A stretch of DNA of 64,000 bases. It comes from CAWFKS01 sp963816435 (lineage in GTDB: Bacteria > Pseudomonadota > Alphaproteobacteria > Rhizobiales > Rhizobiaceae). The notes beneath the pieces were generated by a model, which did not search any database, was not told the origin of the DNA, and worked only from the letters and a program-made list of their open reading frames with translations. The position numbers and the translations under genes were made by a program. Of the stretch, positions 1-9,199 are shown piece by piece; position 1 is the first letter of the stretch, and the number at the start of each line of letters is the position of its first letter. Location: NCBI GenBank assembly GCA_963816435.1, contig CAWFKS010000017.1:44766-108765 (forward strand), read 5' to 3'.

Positions 1-653
1 CGATCGTCGACGACATCCTGCAGGGCACCGCGACGGTTGCGGCGGGGCCGATTCCGCCGGCCTTCGGCTGGGCCTACGACGGCAGCCTGAAGCCCTATCC
101 CTACGATCCGGACAAGGCCAAGCAGCTCCTCAAGGAGGCCGGTGCCGAGGGCGCGAACGTCAAGTTCCTGGTCACCGAAGGGGGCTCGTCGATGCTCGAT
201 CCGGTACCGATGGGAACCGCGATCCAGGCCGATCTCGAGGCCGTCGGCCTCCACGTCGAGATCGAGACCTATGAGTGGAACACCTTCCTCAGCACGGTGA
301 ACCCGGGTCTCGAAGGCAAGGGCGACATGGCCGAGATGTCGTGGACGACCAACGATCCCGACACGCTGCCCTTCCTGGCGCTCCGCTCGGAAGCATTCCC
401 CGACAAGGGCGGCTTCAACTCGGGCTACTATTCCAACCCCGAAGTCGACAAGCTGCTCGAAAAGGCTCGCCAGTCGACCGACCAGTCGGAGCGCGCCGAG
501 CTCTACAAGAAGATGCAGCAGATCGTCTACGACGACGCGCCGTGGGCGTTCGTGGCCAACGGCAACCAGATCGCCGCCGCGGCCGCCAGCGTGAAGAACT
601 TCTCGCTGGAGCCCTCGGCCTTCCTGCTGCTGCACGACGTCAGCAAGCAGTAG
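1..653 (+). CDS. ABC transporter substrate-binding protein, family 5 (peptide/nickel type), 5' truncated
   Basis: This is the C-terminal ~216 residues of a periplasmic binding protein for a peptide/oligopeptide ABC importer; the gene runs off the left edge and reads in the frame beginning at base 3. The stretch PYPYDPDKAKQLL followed by a region describing a bound-ligand lobe, and the late segment YYSNPEVDKLLEKA, are typical of the second lobe of SBP_bac_5 proteins (DppA/OppA-like). It ends with TAG at 651-653. Two permease components and two ATPases follow on the same strand after a 65-base gap, so it is the binding protein of that operon. The natural ligand cannot be told from the sequence; the neighbouring M81 peptidase and amine-metabolising genes make a short peptide or modified amino acid plausible. 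Confidence 0.9.
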   Translation, partial: IVDDILQGTATVAAGPIPPAFGWAYDGSLKPYPYDPDKAKQLLKEAGAEGANVKFLVTEGGSSMLDPVPMGTAIQADLEAVGLHVEIETYEWNTFLSTVNPGLEGKGDMAEMSWTTNDPDTLPFLALRSEAFPDKGGFNSGYYSNPEVDKLLEKARQSTDQSERAELYKKMQQIVYDDAPWAFVANGNQIAAAAASVKNFSLEPSAFLLLHDVSKQ

Positions 654-718
654 CATGATCCCGGCCGGCGCTTCCGGGCGCCGGCCGCTTCAGTGCTTTC
701 GACGAACGGGGAGCCCGA

Positions 719-1663
719 ATGGCCGCCTACATCGCCAAGCGCCTGTTGGCCATGATCCCGGTCCTGCTGGGCCTGTCGATCATCGTCTTCGGCATCATGG
801 CGATGATCCCCGGGGACCCCGCCACCGCGATCCTCGGCTCCTACGCCACGCCCGAAAACGTCGCCCGCATCAACAGCGAACTCGGCCTCGACAAGCCGCT
901 GGTCGAGCAATACTTCATCTGGCTCGGCAACCTCCTGCATGGCGATTTCGGCCGCTCCTATGCGCTCAACCGCCCGGTCATCGACGAGGTGCTGGAGCGC
1001 TTTTCCGCCACGCTGGTGCTGGCCGGCACGTCGCTCGTCATCTGCTCCATCCTCGGCCTGATCGCCGGCGTCGTCTCGGCCGTCCGGCAGTTCGGCTGGA
1101 CCGACAAGATCGTCACCGTGCTGGTGCTGATCGGCATCTCGACGCCGTCCTTCTGGCTCGGCCTGCTCTTCATCCTCGTCTTCGCCGTCAAGATCCGGCT
1201 GTTCCCGGCGAGCGGCATGTACGCCATCTATGGCGGCGGCGACCTGCTCGACCTGCTGCGCCATCTCGCCATGCCGTCGATCACGCTGGCCGTGGTGGCG
1301 ACCGGCGTCATCGCCCGGCTGACCCGCACCGCCATGCTGGAAGTCCTGCGCCAGGACTATATCCGCACCGCCCGCGCCAAGGGGCTGCCGGAGCGAAAGG
1401 TCATCTACAAGCACGCCTTCAAGGCGGCGCTCGTCAGCGTCATACCGGTCATCGGCATCCAGGCCGGCTTCGTGCTCGGCGGCGCGGTCTACATCGAGAC
1501 CGTCTTCCAGTGGCCGGGCATCGGGTCGATGCTGGTCAACGCCATCTCGACGCGCGACCTGCTTCTCGTTCAGGGCGGCGTGCTCGTCGTCGCGGCGGCC
1601 TACGTGCTGTTCAACCTTCTGGCCGACGTCGTGCAGACCCTGCTCGACCCGAGGCTGCGCTGA
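719..1663 (+). CDS. Peptide/nickel ABC transporter permease, DppB-like
   Basis: Inner-membrane permease of 314 residues, the usual length for DppB/OppB. It has an N-terminal membrane segment (residues ~8-30), a long periplasmic loop, and about five further helices. The cytoplasmic EAA loop that contacts the ATPases is seen around residues 210-230 (YIRTARAKGLPERKV). A purine-rich stretch (GGGGAG) lies just before the ATG at 719. The TGA at 1661-1663 overlaps the ATG of the next gene, indicating translational coupling. The reading frame is intact. Confidence 0.93.
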   Translation: MAAYIAKRLLAMIPVLLGLSIIVFGIMAMIPGDPATAILGSYATPENVARINSELGLDKPLVEQYFIWLGNLLHGDFGRSYALNRPVIDEVLERFSATLVLAGTSLVICSILGLIAGVVSAVRQFGWTDKIVTVLVLIGISTPSFWLGLLFILVFAVKIRLFPASGMYAIYGGGDLLDLLRHLAMPSITLAVVATGVIARLTRTAMLEVLRQDYIRTARAKGLPERKVIYKHAFKAALVSVIPVIGIQAGFVLGGAVYIETVFQWPGIGSMLVNAISTRDLLLVQGGVLVVAAAYVLFNLLADVVQTLLDPRLR

Positions 1664-3600
1664 TGGCGGACGCGGCCGCCCCCATGAAGCCGCGCGAGCG
1701 CGAATCCGGCAGCCGGCCGGGCGCCATGCGGCTGCTGCTCAACAACCAGCTCGCAACGGTCGGGCTGGTGATCCTGGTGCTGATCGTGCTGATCGCGCTC
1801 GCAGCACCGCTTCTTCCCCTGCCCGACCCGGACGCCACCGCGCCAGCCGACCGGCTGCACGGCCCGCTCACGGCAGGCCATCTGCTCGGCACCGACGCAC
1901 TCGGCCGCGACATCCTCTCGCGGCTGGTCTGGGGCACCCGCGTCAGTCTCGCCGTAGGCGTGTCGGCGACGCTGATCGCCGCCTTCTTCGGCTCGCTGAT
2001 CGGGCTGGTGGCGGGCTATGTCGGCGGCCGCACCGACAACCTGCTGATGCGCGGCATCGACATGGTCATGGCGTTTCCGTACATCCTGCTGGCGCTGGCA
2101 ATCGTCGCCGTGCTCGGTCCCGGCCTGCTCAACGCGCTCTACGCCATCGCCGTCGTCAACATCCCGTTCTTTGCGCGCAACATACGCGGCATCACCATCG
2201 GTCTCGCCCGCCGCGAATTCGTCGACGCCGCGCGGCTGTCCGGCAAGTCGAACACCGGCATCCTGTTCGGCGAAATCCTGCCCAACGTCATGCCGGTCAT
2301 CATCATCACCATGTCGACCACGATCGGCTGGATGATCCTGGAGACCGCCGGCCTCTCCTTCCTCGGGCTCGGCGCGCAGCCGCCGCAGGCCGACCTCGGC
2401 TCCATGCTCGGCGACGGGCGCAAGGTGCTGTTCACCTCGCCGCACGTGTCGATCATGCCGGGCCTGGTGATCTTCGTCCTCGTCATGAGCATCAATCTGC
2501 TCGGCGACGGCGTGCGCGACGTGCTCGACCCGCGCCTGAAGTCCGGTGCGCTGACGCGGCCCGTCGCCCGCACCGCGATCGTGCGCGACGAGGTGCCCGA
2601 CATGATCCCGGACGAGAACGCGATCCTCGACCTCGTCGGCCTGCGCACGGAATTCCGCATCGGCAGCGACACCTTCCACGCCGTCGGCGGGGTAGATCTC
2701 CAGCTGAGGGACGGCGAGTGCCTCGGCATCGTCGGCGAGTCCGGCTCCGGCAAGTCGGTGACCGCGATGTCCATCATGGGCCTCGTGCCGACGCCGCCCG
2801 GCCGCATTACCGGCGGCGCGGCATGGCTCGACGGCGAGGATCTGTTCGCCGCCAGCGACGAGCGCATCCGTCATCTGCGCGGCAAGGCCGTCAGCCACGT
2901 CTTCCAGGACCCGCTGTCGACGCTCCACCCGCTGTTCACCGTAGGCGACCAGCTTCGCGAATCGATCCGGGTGCACCAGCCGCTCCGCCACGCCGAAGCG
3001 ACGAGGAAGGCGGAGGAATTGCTGGCGCTGGTGCGGATTCCAAATCCTTCCGAGCGGCTGAAATCCTATCCGCACGAACTTTCGGGCGGCATGCGCCAGC
3101 GCGTCTGCATCGCCATGGCGCTCGCCAACGACGCGCGGGTCGTCATTGCCGACGAGCCGACGACGGCGCTGGACGTCACCGTGCAGGCGCAGATCCTGTC
3201 GCTGCTCAACACGCTGCAGCGCGAGCGCGAGGCCGCGATCCTGTTCATCACCCACGATTTCGGCGTGGTCTCGGCGATCTGCGATCGAGTGGCCGTCATG
3301 TATGCCGGCCGCATCGTCGAAACGGCGACGACCGAGGAGATCCTGTCGAGCCCGGCGCATCCCTACACTCGCAAGCTGATCGATTGCGTGCCGGTCCTGG
3401 GCGAGCCGGAGCGCCGCCTCGACGCCATCGAGGGCCGCCCGCCGGTCGTCAACCGACTGCCGGAAGGCTGCGCCTTCGCGCCGCGCTGCCCGCGTGCGCA
3501 GGCCGATTGCCGCGAGGGCGAAATACCGCTGTCGGGCTTCGGGCCGGGGCGCGAGGTGCGCTGCATCCATCCGCTGACGGAGCCTGGCGAAGATGTCTGA
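1663..3600 (+). CDS. Fused ABC transporter permease-ATPase, DppC-DppD-like
   Basis: One uninterrupted 645-residue frame carries a complete DppC-type permease (residues ~1-300, EAA loop around RREFVDAARLSGKSNTG) joined to a complete DppD-type ATPase (from ~315). The ATPase has Walker A GESGSGKS (~359), signature ELSGGMRQRV (~472), Walker B VVIADEPTTALD (~493) and the C-terminal oligopeptide-transporter cysteine region (CAFAPRCPRAQADC). No stop separates the halves. An ATG at 2602 with a weak purine stretch upstream could additionally give free ATPase. Such permease/ATP-binding fusions are known in Hyphomicrobiales, so I take it as natural although indels occur nearby. The start overlaps the upstream stop and the end overlaps the next start. 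Confidence 0.9.
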   Translation: MADAAAPMKPRERESGSRPGAMRLLLNNQLATVGLVILVLIVLIALAAPLLPLPDPDATAPADRLHGPLTAGHLLGTDALGRDILSRLVWGTRVSLAVGVSATLIAAFFGSLIGLVAGYVGGRTDNLLMRGIDMVMAFPYILLALAIVAVLGPGLLNALYAIAVVNIPFFARNIRGITIGLARREFVDAARLSGKSNTGILFGEILPNVMPVIIITMSTTIGWMILETAGLSFLGLGAQPPQADLGSMLGDGRKVLFTSPHVSIMPGLVIFVLVMSINLLGDGVRDVLDPRLKSGALTRPVARTAIVRDEVPDMIPDENAILDLVGLRTEFRIGSDTFHAVGGVDLQLRDGECLGIVGESGSGKSVTAMSIMGLVPTPPGRITGGAAWLDGEDLFAASDERIRHLRGKAVSHVFQDPLSTLHPLFTVGDQLRESIRVHQPLRHAEATRKAEELLALVRIPNPSERLKSYPHELSGGMRQRVCIAMALANDARVVIADEPTTALDVTVQAQILSLLNTLQREREAAILFITHDFGVVSAICDRVAVMYAGRIVETATTEEILSSPAHPYTRKLIDCVPVLGEPERRLDAIEGRPPVVNRLPEGCAFAPRCPRAQADCREGEIPLSGFGPGREVRCIHPLTEPGEDV

Positions 3601-4584
3601 GGCGCCTCTTCTCGCAATCACCGAGGCCGAGCGTATTTTCGGCGGCGGCCGCACGCTGTTCGGCACGAAATTGCCCGCCGTGCATGCGGTCCAGAAAGTC
3701 TCGATCGACGTCCGCAAGGGCGAGACGCTCGGCGTGGTCGGCGAGTCCGGCTGCGGAAAATCGACGCTGGCCAGGCTGATCGTCGGGCTCGACCGGCCGA
3801 CCGGCGGCACGATCACCTTCGAAGGACGGGATCTCGTCGCCGAGGCCAGGGACGATCCGCGCGCGCTCGCCCGCAAGATCCAGTACGTGTTCCAGGACCC
3901 GCTTGCCTCGCTCAACCCGCGCAAGACCATCCGCGCCATCCTCGAGGCGCCGCTGATCCATCTGCTCGGCATGGACAGGGCCGGCGCGCGGAAAACGGCT
4001 CGAGGAGCTGATGGACGCGGTCAACCTGTCGCCTGAATTCCTCGACCGCTATCCGCACGAATTCTCAGGCGGGCAGGCACAGCGCATCGGCGTGGCCCGC
4101 GCGCTCGCGGCCGATCCGCAGCTCATCGTGCTCGACGAGCCGGTGTCGGCGCTCGACGTCTCGGTGCAGGCGCAGGTCCTCAACATCCTCGACGACCTGA
4201 AGCAGCGCTTCGGCCTGACCTACGTCTTCATCAGCCACGACCTGTCGGTGGTCGAAAGCGTCAGCGACCGCGTGGCGGTCATGTATTTCGGCCATATCTC
4301 CGAGATCGGCCCGGCACGGCAGGTGTTTTCGGCGCCGCGCCATCCCTATACCCACCTGCTGCTCAGTTCCGCGCCCGCGCCCGGAAAGCGTTCGATGATC
4401 CCCGAGGATGCCGACACGGAACTGCCCGACCCCTACAATCCGCCGCCGGGTTGCCCGTTTTATGCCCGCTGCCCGCGTGGCACGGACGAGTGCCTGCAGG
4501 CCTATCCGCCGCTGGAAGGCGCGCCCGGCCAGCCCGAACCATCTCGCCGCCTGCTACCATCCGCATTCTCTCGACGAGGAATGA
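3593..4584 (+). CDS. Peptide ABC transporter ATP-binding protein, DppF-like (two frameshifts)
   Basis: Second ATPase of the importer. Walker A GESGCGKS lies at ~residue 50, signature EFSGGQAQRIGVARAL and Walker B LIVLDEPVSALD in the middle, and the oligopeptide C-terminal motif CPFYARCPRGTDEC near the end. The frame is broken twice by an extra base: in the A-run at 3992-3995 (four A where three restore RKRLEELMD) and near 4537 (an extra C; removing it gives a DppF-like end HLAACYHPHSLDEE then TGA at 4582-4584). Corrected length is 329 residues, normal for the family. Without correction the second half appears fused to the GntR gene, which is artefactual. The ATG at 3593 overlaps the previous stop. 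Confidence 0.88.
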
Positions 4585-5364
4585 TGCCCGACCAGCCGAA
4601 CGAGCTCGCACTGGTTCCCGACCTTCCCGCGGTGAAGCGCCGCCGGAAGCGGCCCGACATCGTCGCCGACCGGATCCGCGACCTGATCCTGGAAAAGGGA
4701 CTTGTCCCCGGCGACCGGCTTCCGCACGAATGGCTCGATCCGGACACGCACGACGTTTCGCGCGGCACCATGCGCGAGGCCCAGAAGGTGCTGGAAGCGC
4801 AGGGGCTGACGGTGTCGAAGACCGGGCCCGGCGGCGGCGTGTTCGTCTCCAGCGTCGATCCGGCCGCCGCGATCCAGCTTCTCGACAATCTCTTCCTGTT
4901 CCGCCCGCCCTCGATCGCCGACATCTACGCCATCCGCAAGGTGCTGGAGCCGCAGCTGGCCGCGAGCGTCGCCGGCAGGCTGTCGCCGGAGGGCTTCGCC
5001 GAACTGGAGGCGACGATCCGCCTCTACGAGGAGGAGCCGAAGACCGTCGAGGAGGAATATGCGCAGCGCATGGCCGAGCTCGACTTCCATGCAGAGCTCG
5101 CGCGCCATTCGGAGAACCGGCTGCTCGGCTTCACCTGCAGCTTCCTGGTCAGCCTGCTGCGTGACATGGCGGTGTGCCGCGAGATCTACGCCGAACCGAA
5201 TCCGGATCTGCGCGAGAGCGGGCTGAGCTACCAGGTGCGGCTGTTGCGGGCGATCAAGCGCGGCGATGCGGCGGACGCCGAAAGGATCATGCACGATCAC
5301 ATGATAGCGGCCGAGACCTACATGCTCGCCCGCGCCGAGATGCGTCGAAAGAGGCGACCCCTAG
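4584..5364 (+). CDS. GntR-family transcriptional regulator with FCD domain (C-terminal frameshift)
   Basis: DNA-binding regulator with an N-terminal winged helix (residues ~18-80, including SRGTMREAQKVLEAQGL and the wing GPGGGVFV) and a C-terminal FCD helical ligand domain. The metal/ligand-binding acidic and histidine residues are visible in ELDFHAELARH. The ATG at 4584 overlaps the corrected dppF stop; ATG 4581 is an alternative. The frame is good until about 5340. There an extra base is likely, because removing it gives the end VERGDP and TAG at 5362-5364, exactly abutting the convergent gene's stop; uncorrected, translation runs on to 5474. Position directly after dpp and convergent with the amine operon suggests control of the transporter by a catabolite. 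Confidence 0.85.
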
Positions 5365-6349
5365 TCAGTCCAGTTTCGCCTCGACGCCCAGCCCCATCTG
5401 CCTGGCCTTCACCATGCAATGGTGGGCGCAGGCGAGGTCCTGCGCGGCGATGCCGAGCGAGCGATAGAGCGTGATCTGCTCGGGCGAGGAGCGGCCCTTC
5501 ACCGTTCCGGCGACGACTTCTCCGATCTCGCCCAGCACGTGGTCCTTGCGGATGCGCCCGCTCTCCAGCGCGCCGATGACCTCGCCGGCCTGCGCGAATG
5601 TCGAGGGGCGGTAGTCGACGAAGAGCGCCGACTTGGCCACCAGGTCTTCGTCGATCTCGCGCTTCGACGGGATCGAGGCGCCGACCACGTTGAGATGGGT
5701 TCCGGGCGCGATCCAGTCGCCGAAAAGCACCGGCTCGGCGGCGTTCGTGACGGTGCACACGAGTTCTGCCCCGTCCACCGAGGAACGAACGTCGGTGCCG
5801 GCGACGAAATCGATGTGCGGATGCTTCTTGCGGGCGTGGGCGACGAACTCTTCCGCCTTTTCCGCCCGGCGGCCGACGATCCGCACTTCCGCCGATCGAC
5901 GGCTTCACCTCCAGCATGGCTTCCAGGTGATGCTCGGCCTGCTCGCCGGTCCCCACGATCGCCATCACGCGCCCGTCCGGCTGCGCCAGCGCGCGGGTGG
6001 CGACCGCGCTCGCCGCGGCCGTGCGAACCGCCGTCAGGAGCCCGGCATTCATCATCGCCACCGCCGAGCCGTGTTCGGCCTCGAACAGCACGACCGCGCC
6101 CTGGTGCGAGGAATAGCCGGCCGCTGGATTGTCAGGGAACAGGCTGACCAGCTTGACACCGTAGCAGGCCGGTTCTCCGAGTGAGCCCGGCATGATGCCC
6201 ATCATGTTGGGTCCGCCGACCTTCATGATCGAGCGCAGCGGCAGCTCGGCCTTGCCCGCCGACACCGCCACCATCACCTTCTCCACCACCTCTATGGCGT
6301 CCGCCATCGGCAGCAGCCGCGCAATGTCGGCTTCCGAAAGGACGATCAT
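5365..6349 (-). CDS. Ornithine cyclodeaminase / mu-crystallin family protein (one frameshift)
   Basis: NAD(P)-dependent imine or amino-acid enzyme of the OCD/mu-crystallin fold. The N-terminal substrate domain contains LPLRSIMKVGGPNMMGIMPG; the Rossmann motif is VMAIVGTGEQAEHHL (~residues 130-145), followed by VRIVGRRAEKAEEFVAHA. The frame breaks at about 5888-5894 by one extra base; removing it joins LEVKPSIAEVRIVGRR and yields 327 residues, normal for the family. Members include ornithine cyclodeaminase, alanine dehydrogenase, ketimine reductases and opine-type enzymes, so the substrate is open. The ATG at 6349 overlaps the upstream hydrolase stop (ATGA), so it is the last gene of the minus-strand operon. 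Confidence 0.88.
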
Positions 6350-7200
6350 TTCTCGCGCACGGCTCCGTTGCCCCAGCTTTCGCCGGTGACGGAAAGGCCG
6401 AGCTGCTCTTCCAGCAGCGAGGTGTAGGCGGCAGGCCGCACGACATAGGGGAAGTGTCCACCCCAGGCGAACTTGTAGGCGACGCCGGGCTTCAGCCGTT
6501 CGCGCACCGCCTCGCGCATGGCCGGCGGGATCAGCGGATCGTCCGCGCCTTCGATGGTCGTGATCCGCTCGCGCGGAATCTCGATGTCCGGCAGCTCGGG
6601 CCCGTTCTTCAGCGCCTTCAGCCGCTGACGCAGCTCGGCTTCGGGGATGCGCCCGCCGACTTCGGCCATCAGCAGCTCGACCAGTTCGGCCTGGTCGGGA
6701 TGCGCCTCCTTCCAGGCGCCGAGGCCCATGCCGAACCCCTTGCGCAGTTCGTCGATCGGTGCGGCGTCGAGGTCGGAACTGTAGGGCGGCTTGGTCTTCA
6801 CCTCGGCGACCGAGTGAAGCGTGTTGGCCGCGATCAGGCGTTCCGTCATCTGCGGATATTTCGCCGCGAAATACTGCGCCAGGAAGCCGCCGAGCGAGGA
6901 GCCGAGCACCGTCGCCTTCTCGATGCCGAGCCTGCCGAACAACTCGGCGAGATCGTCGGCCCATTCGGGCACGCCGCCGGCAGCGGGATAAACCGCCGTG
7001 ACGATGCGTGCGCGGTCCTGCAGCGCCTCGATCTGCTGCCAGAAGATGTCGCCGCGCCCGAGCGTGCCGGGGATCAGCACCAGCACCGGACCCGTGGAGC
7101 CGGCCTCGACGACGCCCCACTCGCGTCCGCCGAGCATCACGCGCTGCTCGGGATGGCGCTCTGAGAAGCGGTCGCGGGCGGCAATCAGCGAATTGGTCAT
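6346..7200 (-). CDS. Alpha/beta hydrolase
   Basis: Intact 284-residue soluble alpha/beta-hydrolase. The oxyanion region is seen near LVLIPGTLGRGDIFW, the nucleophile elbow is GSSLGG (serine at ~residue 102), the likely catalytic acid lies in EGADDPLIPP, and the histidine in WGGHFPYVV near the C-terminus. There is no signal peptide, so it acts in the cytoplasm. Both ends overlap neighbours by the ATGA arrangement (start with the M81 peptidase stop, stop with the OCD start), so the three enzymes are made together. Substrate unknown; an ester, lactone or amide released during breakdown of the imported compound is reasonable. Confidence 0.88.
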   Translation of the reverse strand: MTNSLIAARDRFSERHPEQRVMLGGREWGVVEAGSTGPVLVLIPGTLGRGDIFWQQIEALQDRARIVTAVYPAAGGVPEWADDLAELFGRLGIEKATVLGSSLGGFLAQYFAAKYPQMTERLIAANTLHSVAEVKTKPPYSSDLDAAPIDELRKGFGMGLGAWKEAHPDQAELVELLMAEVGGRIPEAELRQRLKALKNGPELPDIEIPRERITTIEGADDPLIPPAMREAVRERLKPGVAYKFAWGGHFPYVVRPAAYTSLLEEQLGLSVTGESWGNGAVREK

Positions 7201-8651
7201 TGAAACGGGTTCTCCACCTTGGGCCAGTAGTTCGGCGCACGCTTGGTATAGGGGATGTTGGCATAGTCGGGCGTGATCGAGCCCGGCGTTGCAACGTGGA
7301 TGACTTCCGAGGCGATCGGCGCGAACCCCGCATGAAAATGCTGGGAGGATTTCACGCACACGATCTTGCGGGTGTCGAGATCGATCCCGAGCCCGGTGAA
7401 GGCTTCGGGATGGAAGGTCTGGGTGCGGGTGTCGTTGACGACGATGTCGATGCCGTTGGCCTCCAGCCACACCATCTCGCCAAGCGCGGAGGCGAGTTCG
7501 CCGAAATGCTGGGAGAGTCCGCTTGCGAGCTTCTTCACCGTCACGGTGAGATCGAGCGGGTCGCCCGACATCGGCCCGCACTTGCCGCCGAGCCTGAGGT
7601 TCAGCGTCGCGCCCTCGCCCGCCTCGCGGCAGATGCGCACCGCGATCGGGTCCCAGTAGATGCCCGTGACGGCGTCTCTCACGCCGCGGTCGAGCATCTC
7701 CTTGAGCAGGAAGGTGGCGTCGCTCGGCGCACCGCCGCCGGCATTGTCGGACACGTCGGCCAGCACGACCGGGCCCTTGTTGGAGCCGGCCGCCCGCTCG
7801 AGCGCGCCGGCCATGTCGGGATAGGGCCGCATGATCTCGTGACGCAGCGAGAAGAGATGCCGGCCGATCTCCTCGGCCATTGCGCTCGCCTTGTCGGCGT
7901 CGCCGTCGGTGATCGCCAGCATTCGCGCGCCGACACGGGGATGGTCGCCCCACGGAAAGCCGTGCGCCAGCGACAGCGACAACACGCCGTCTTCGGCCTC
8001 GCGGTCCTTCAGCATGTCGACGAAGGTGCGCATCGGCTCGTAGGGCGTGTGCATGGCGCAGATCATGCGGCAGTCGAACTCGCGCATCACCGGCTTCGTC
8101 TTGCCCTCGGCGGCGTCGGCCGCGAGCGCGAACAGGTCGCGCGCCCGGTCGGGAATGTCGACGTGCGGATATTCCTTGTAGGCGACGAGCAGCGTCGCCT
8201 TGGTCAGCATCTGTTCGGTGAGATGGCAGTGCGGGTCGAGCAGGCCGCCGATGACGGCATCGGGGCCGACGACCTCGCGGCAATGCGCGATCAGGTCGCC
8301 CTCGCAATCGTCGTAGCCGTCGGCGATCATCGCGCCGTGCAGCGACAGCAGCACGACGTCGACGGGCATCGCCGCCTTGAGGTCGCGCACGATCTCGTCG
8401 CGGAAGGATTCATAGACATCGCGCACCGTCGGGCCGGCCGGCTGCGCGTGCGCGGTCAGGCTCTCGGCGACCTCCCAACCCCTTGCTTCGCCGGCCTCGC
8501 GCCAGATCACCATCGGTGCCGACCAGTACTGCACGGGGCCCCGCGAGGCGTCGCCGTGCGCGATGGCGCCTTCCTCGAAACTGAGAAATCCCGTCGGCAG
8601 CGGAGAGAACGAGTTCGTCTCCGTGCTCAGGCTGGCGATGAAGAGCTTCAT
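7197..8651 (-). CDS. M81 family metallopeptidase (MlrC-like)
   Basis: Intact 484-residue protein of the MlrC/M81 family, whose best-known member, microcystinase C, hydrolyses linearised microcystin. The N-terminal DUF1485 region begins with the family signature ETNSFSPLPTGF. Likely zinc-site residues lie in SLHGAM followed by DDCEGD, and in LDPHCHLTEQM. The C-terminal MlrC_C domain starts around VVLADVSDNAGGGAPSD. No signal peptide is seen. Start 8651 overlaps the TRAP small permease stop and its own stop overlaps the next start. M81 genes commonly sit with peptide-type transporters, which fits both the Dpp operon and the TRAP/TTT systems here. Actual substrate unknown. Confidence 0.92.
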   Translation of the reverse strand: MKLFIASLSTETNSFSPLPTGFLSFEEGAIAHGDASRGPVQYWSAPMVIWREAGEARGWEVAESLTAHAQPAGPTVRDVYESFRDEIVRDLKAAMPVDVVLLSLHGAMIADGYDDCEGDLIAHCREVVGPDAVIGGLLDPHCHLTEQMLTKATLLVAYKEYPHVDIPDRARDLFALAADAAEGKTKPVMREFDCRMICAMHTPYEPMRTFVDMLKDREAEDGVLSLSLAHGFPWGDHPRVGARMLAITDGDADKASAMAEEIGRHLFSLRHEIMRPYPDMAGALERAAGSNKGPVVLADVSDNAGGGAPSDATFLLKEMLDRGVRDAVTGIYWDPIAVRICREAGEGATLNLRLGGKCGPMSGDPLDLTVTVKKLASGLSQHFGELASALGEMVWLEANGIDIVVNDTRTQTFHPEAFTGLGIDLDTRKIVCVKSSQHFHAGFAPIASEVIHVATPGSITPDYANIPYTKRAPNYWPKVENPFQ

Positions 8652-9193
8652 ATGGGGATTTCTTCCTTTGCGGGTTCGAGCGGCCGCCTGGCGGTCAGAT
8701 GCACCGCCAGGCTCGCCACGACATGAATGACGATGATGACGAAGGCGACCGGAACGGCCGCGGTGAACCAGATCATCGGGATCGGCAGCATCTCGCCCTG
8801 TCGCTCGAGGCTGCGGCCGAGAAAGCCGCGCGCCAGGTTCATGCCCGGCCCGAACAGCGAATAGTAGAGCACCGGCACGGCGAAGATCAGCACGCCGGCG
8901 GCGCGGACGATCGCGAGCAGCTTGCCCATGCCGGTGGTCAGCGCCAGCATGCCCGGAAACAGCGTCGGATCGGATTTTTCGTGGAAGGCGACCGAGGCGC
9001 CCAGCATGCCGGCCCACACCATGGCCCGGCGCGCCAGTTCCTCGGTCCAGATCGGCGGCGAATCGAAGATGTAGCGGGCGATCACCTGGTAGGCGGCGGC
9101 GCCGGCCATGACCAGCACCGCCAGGACCGCGCCGCGAAGCGCGATCCGGTTGATCCCGTCGGACAGACGGGAAAGCCAGGCGATTGCCCGCAT
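8648..9193 (-). CDS. TRAP transporter small permease, DctQ-like
   Basis: Intact 181-residue membrane protein with four predicted helices (around residues 20-40, 55-70, 95-118 and 135-165), the DctQ topology. Conserved features include YQVIARYIFDSPPIWTEELAR and the following tryptophan/glycine helix. It ends in a charged cytoplasmic tail. It overlaps the M81 start by four bases and starts 6 bases after the binding-protein stop, so it is translated as part of the same transcript. Together with the DctP gene upstream and DctM further upstream it forms a complete TRAP transporter in the unusual order M-P-Q. Confidence 0.9.
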   Translation of the reverse strand: MRAIAWLSRLSDGINRIALRGAVLAVLVMAGAAAYQVIARYIFDSPPIWTEELARRAMVWAGMLGASVAFHEKSDPTLFPGMLALTTGMGKLLAIVRAAGVLIFAVPVLYYSLFGPGMNLARGFLGRSLERQGEMLPIPMIWFTAAVPVAFVIIVIHVVASLAVHLTARRPLEPAKEEIPI

Positions 9194-9199
9194 CTGTCT

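Noticed and set aside
655..1662. Upstream extension of the DppC-DppD frame to 655
   Set aside because: This part overlaps the dppB gene in another frame and is Arg/Pro/His-rich; the permease begins at ATG 1663.
1600..3972. Long minus-strand frames opposite the dpp operon, and similar antisense frames throughout
   Set aside because: They are mirrors of high-GC coding sequence without ribosome-binding sites, domains or plausible composition.
4011..5474. Apparent DppF-GntR fusion protein
   Set aside because: It arises from an extra base near 4537. Correcting it gives a separate dppF stop that overlaps the GntR start in normal operon fashion.
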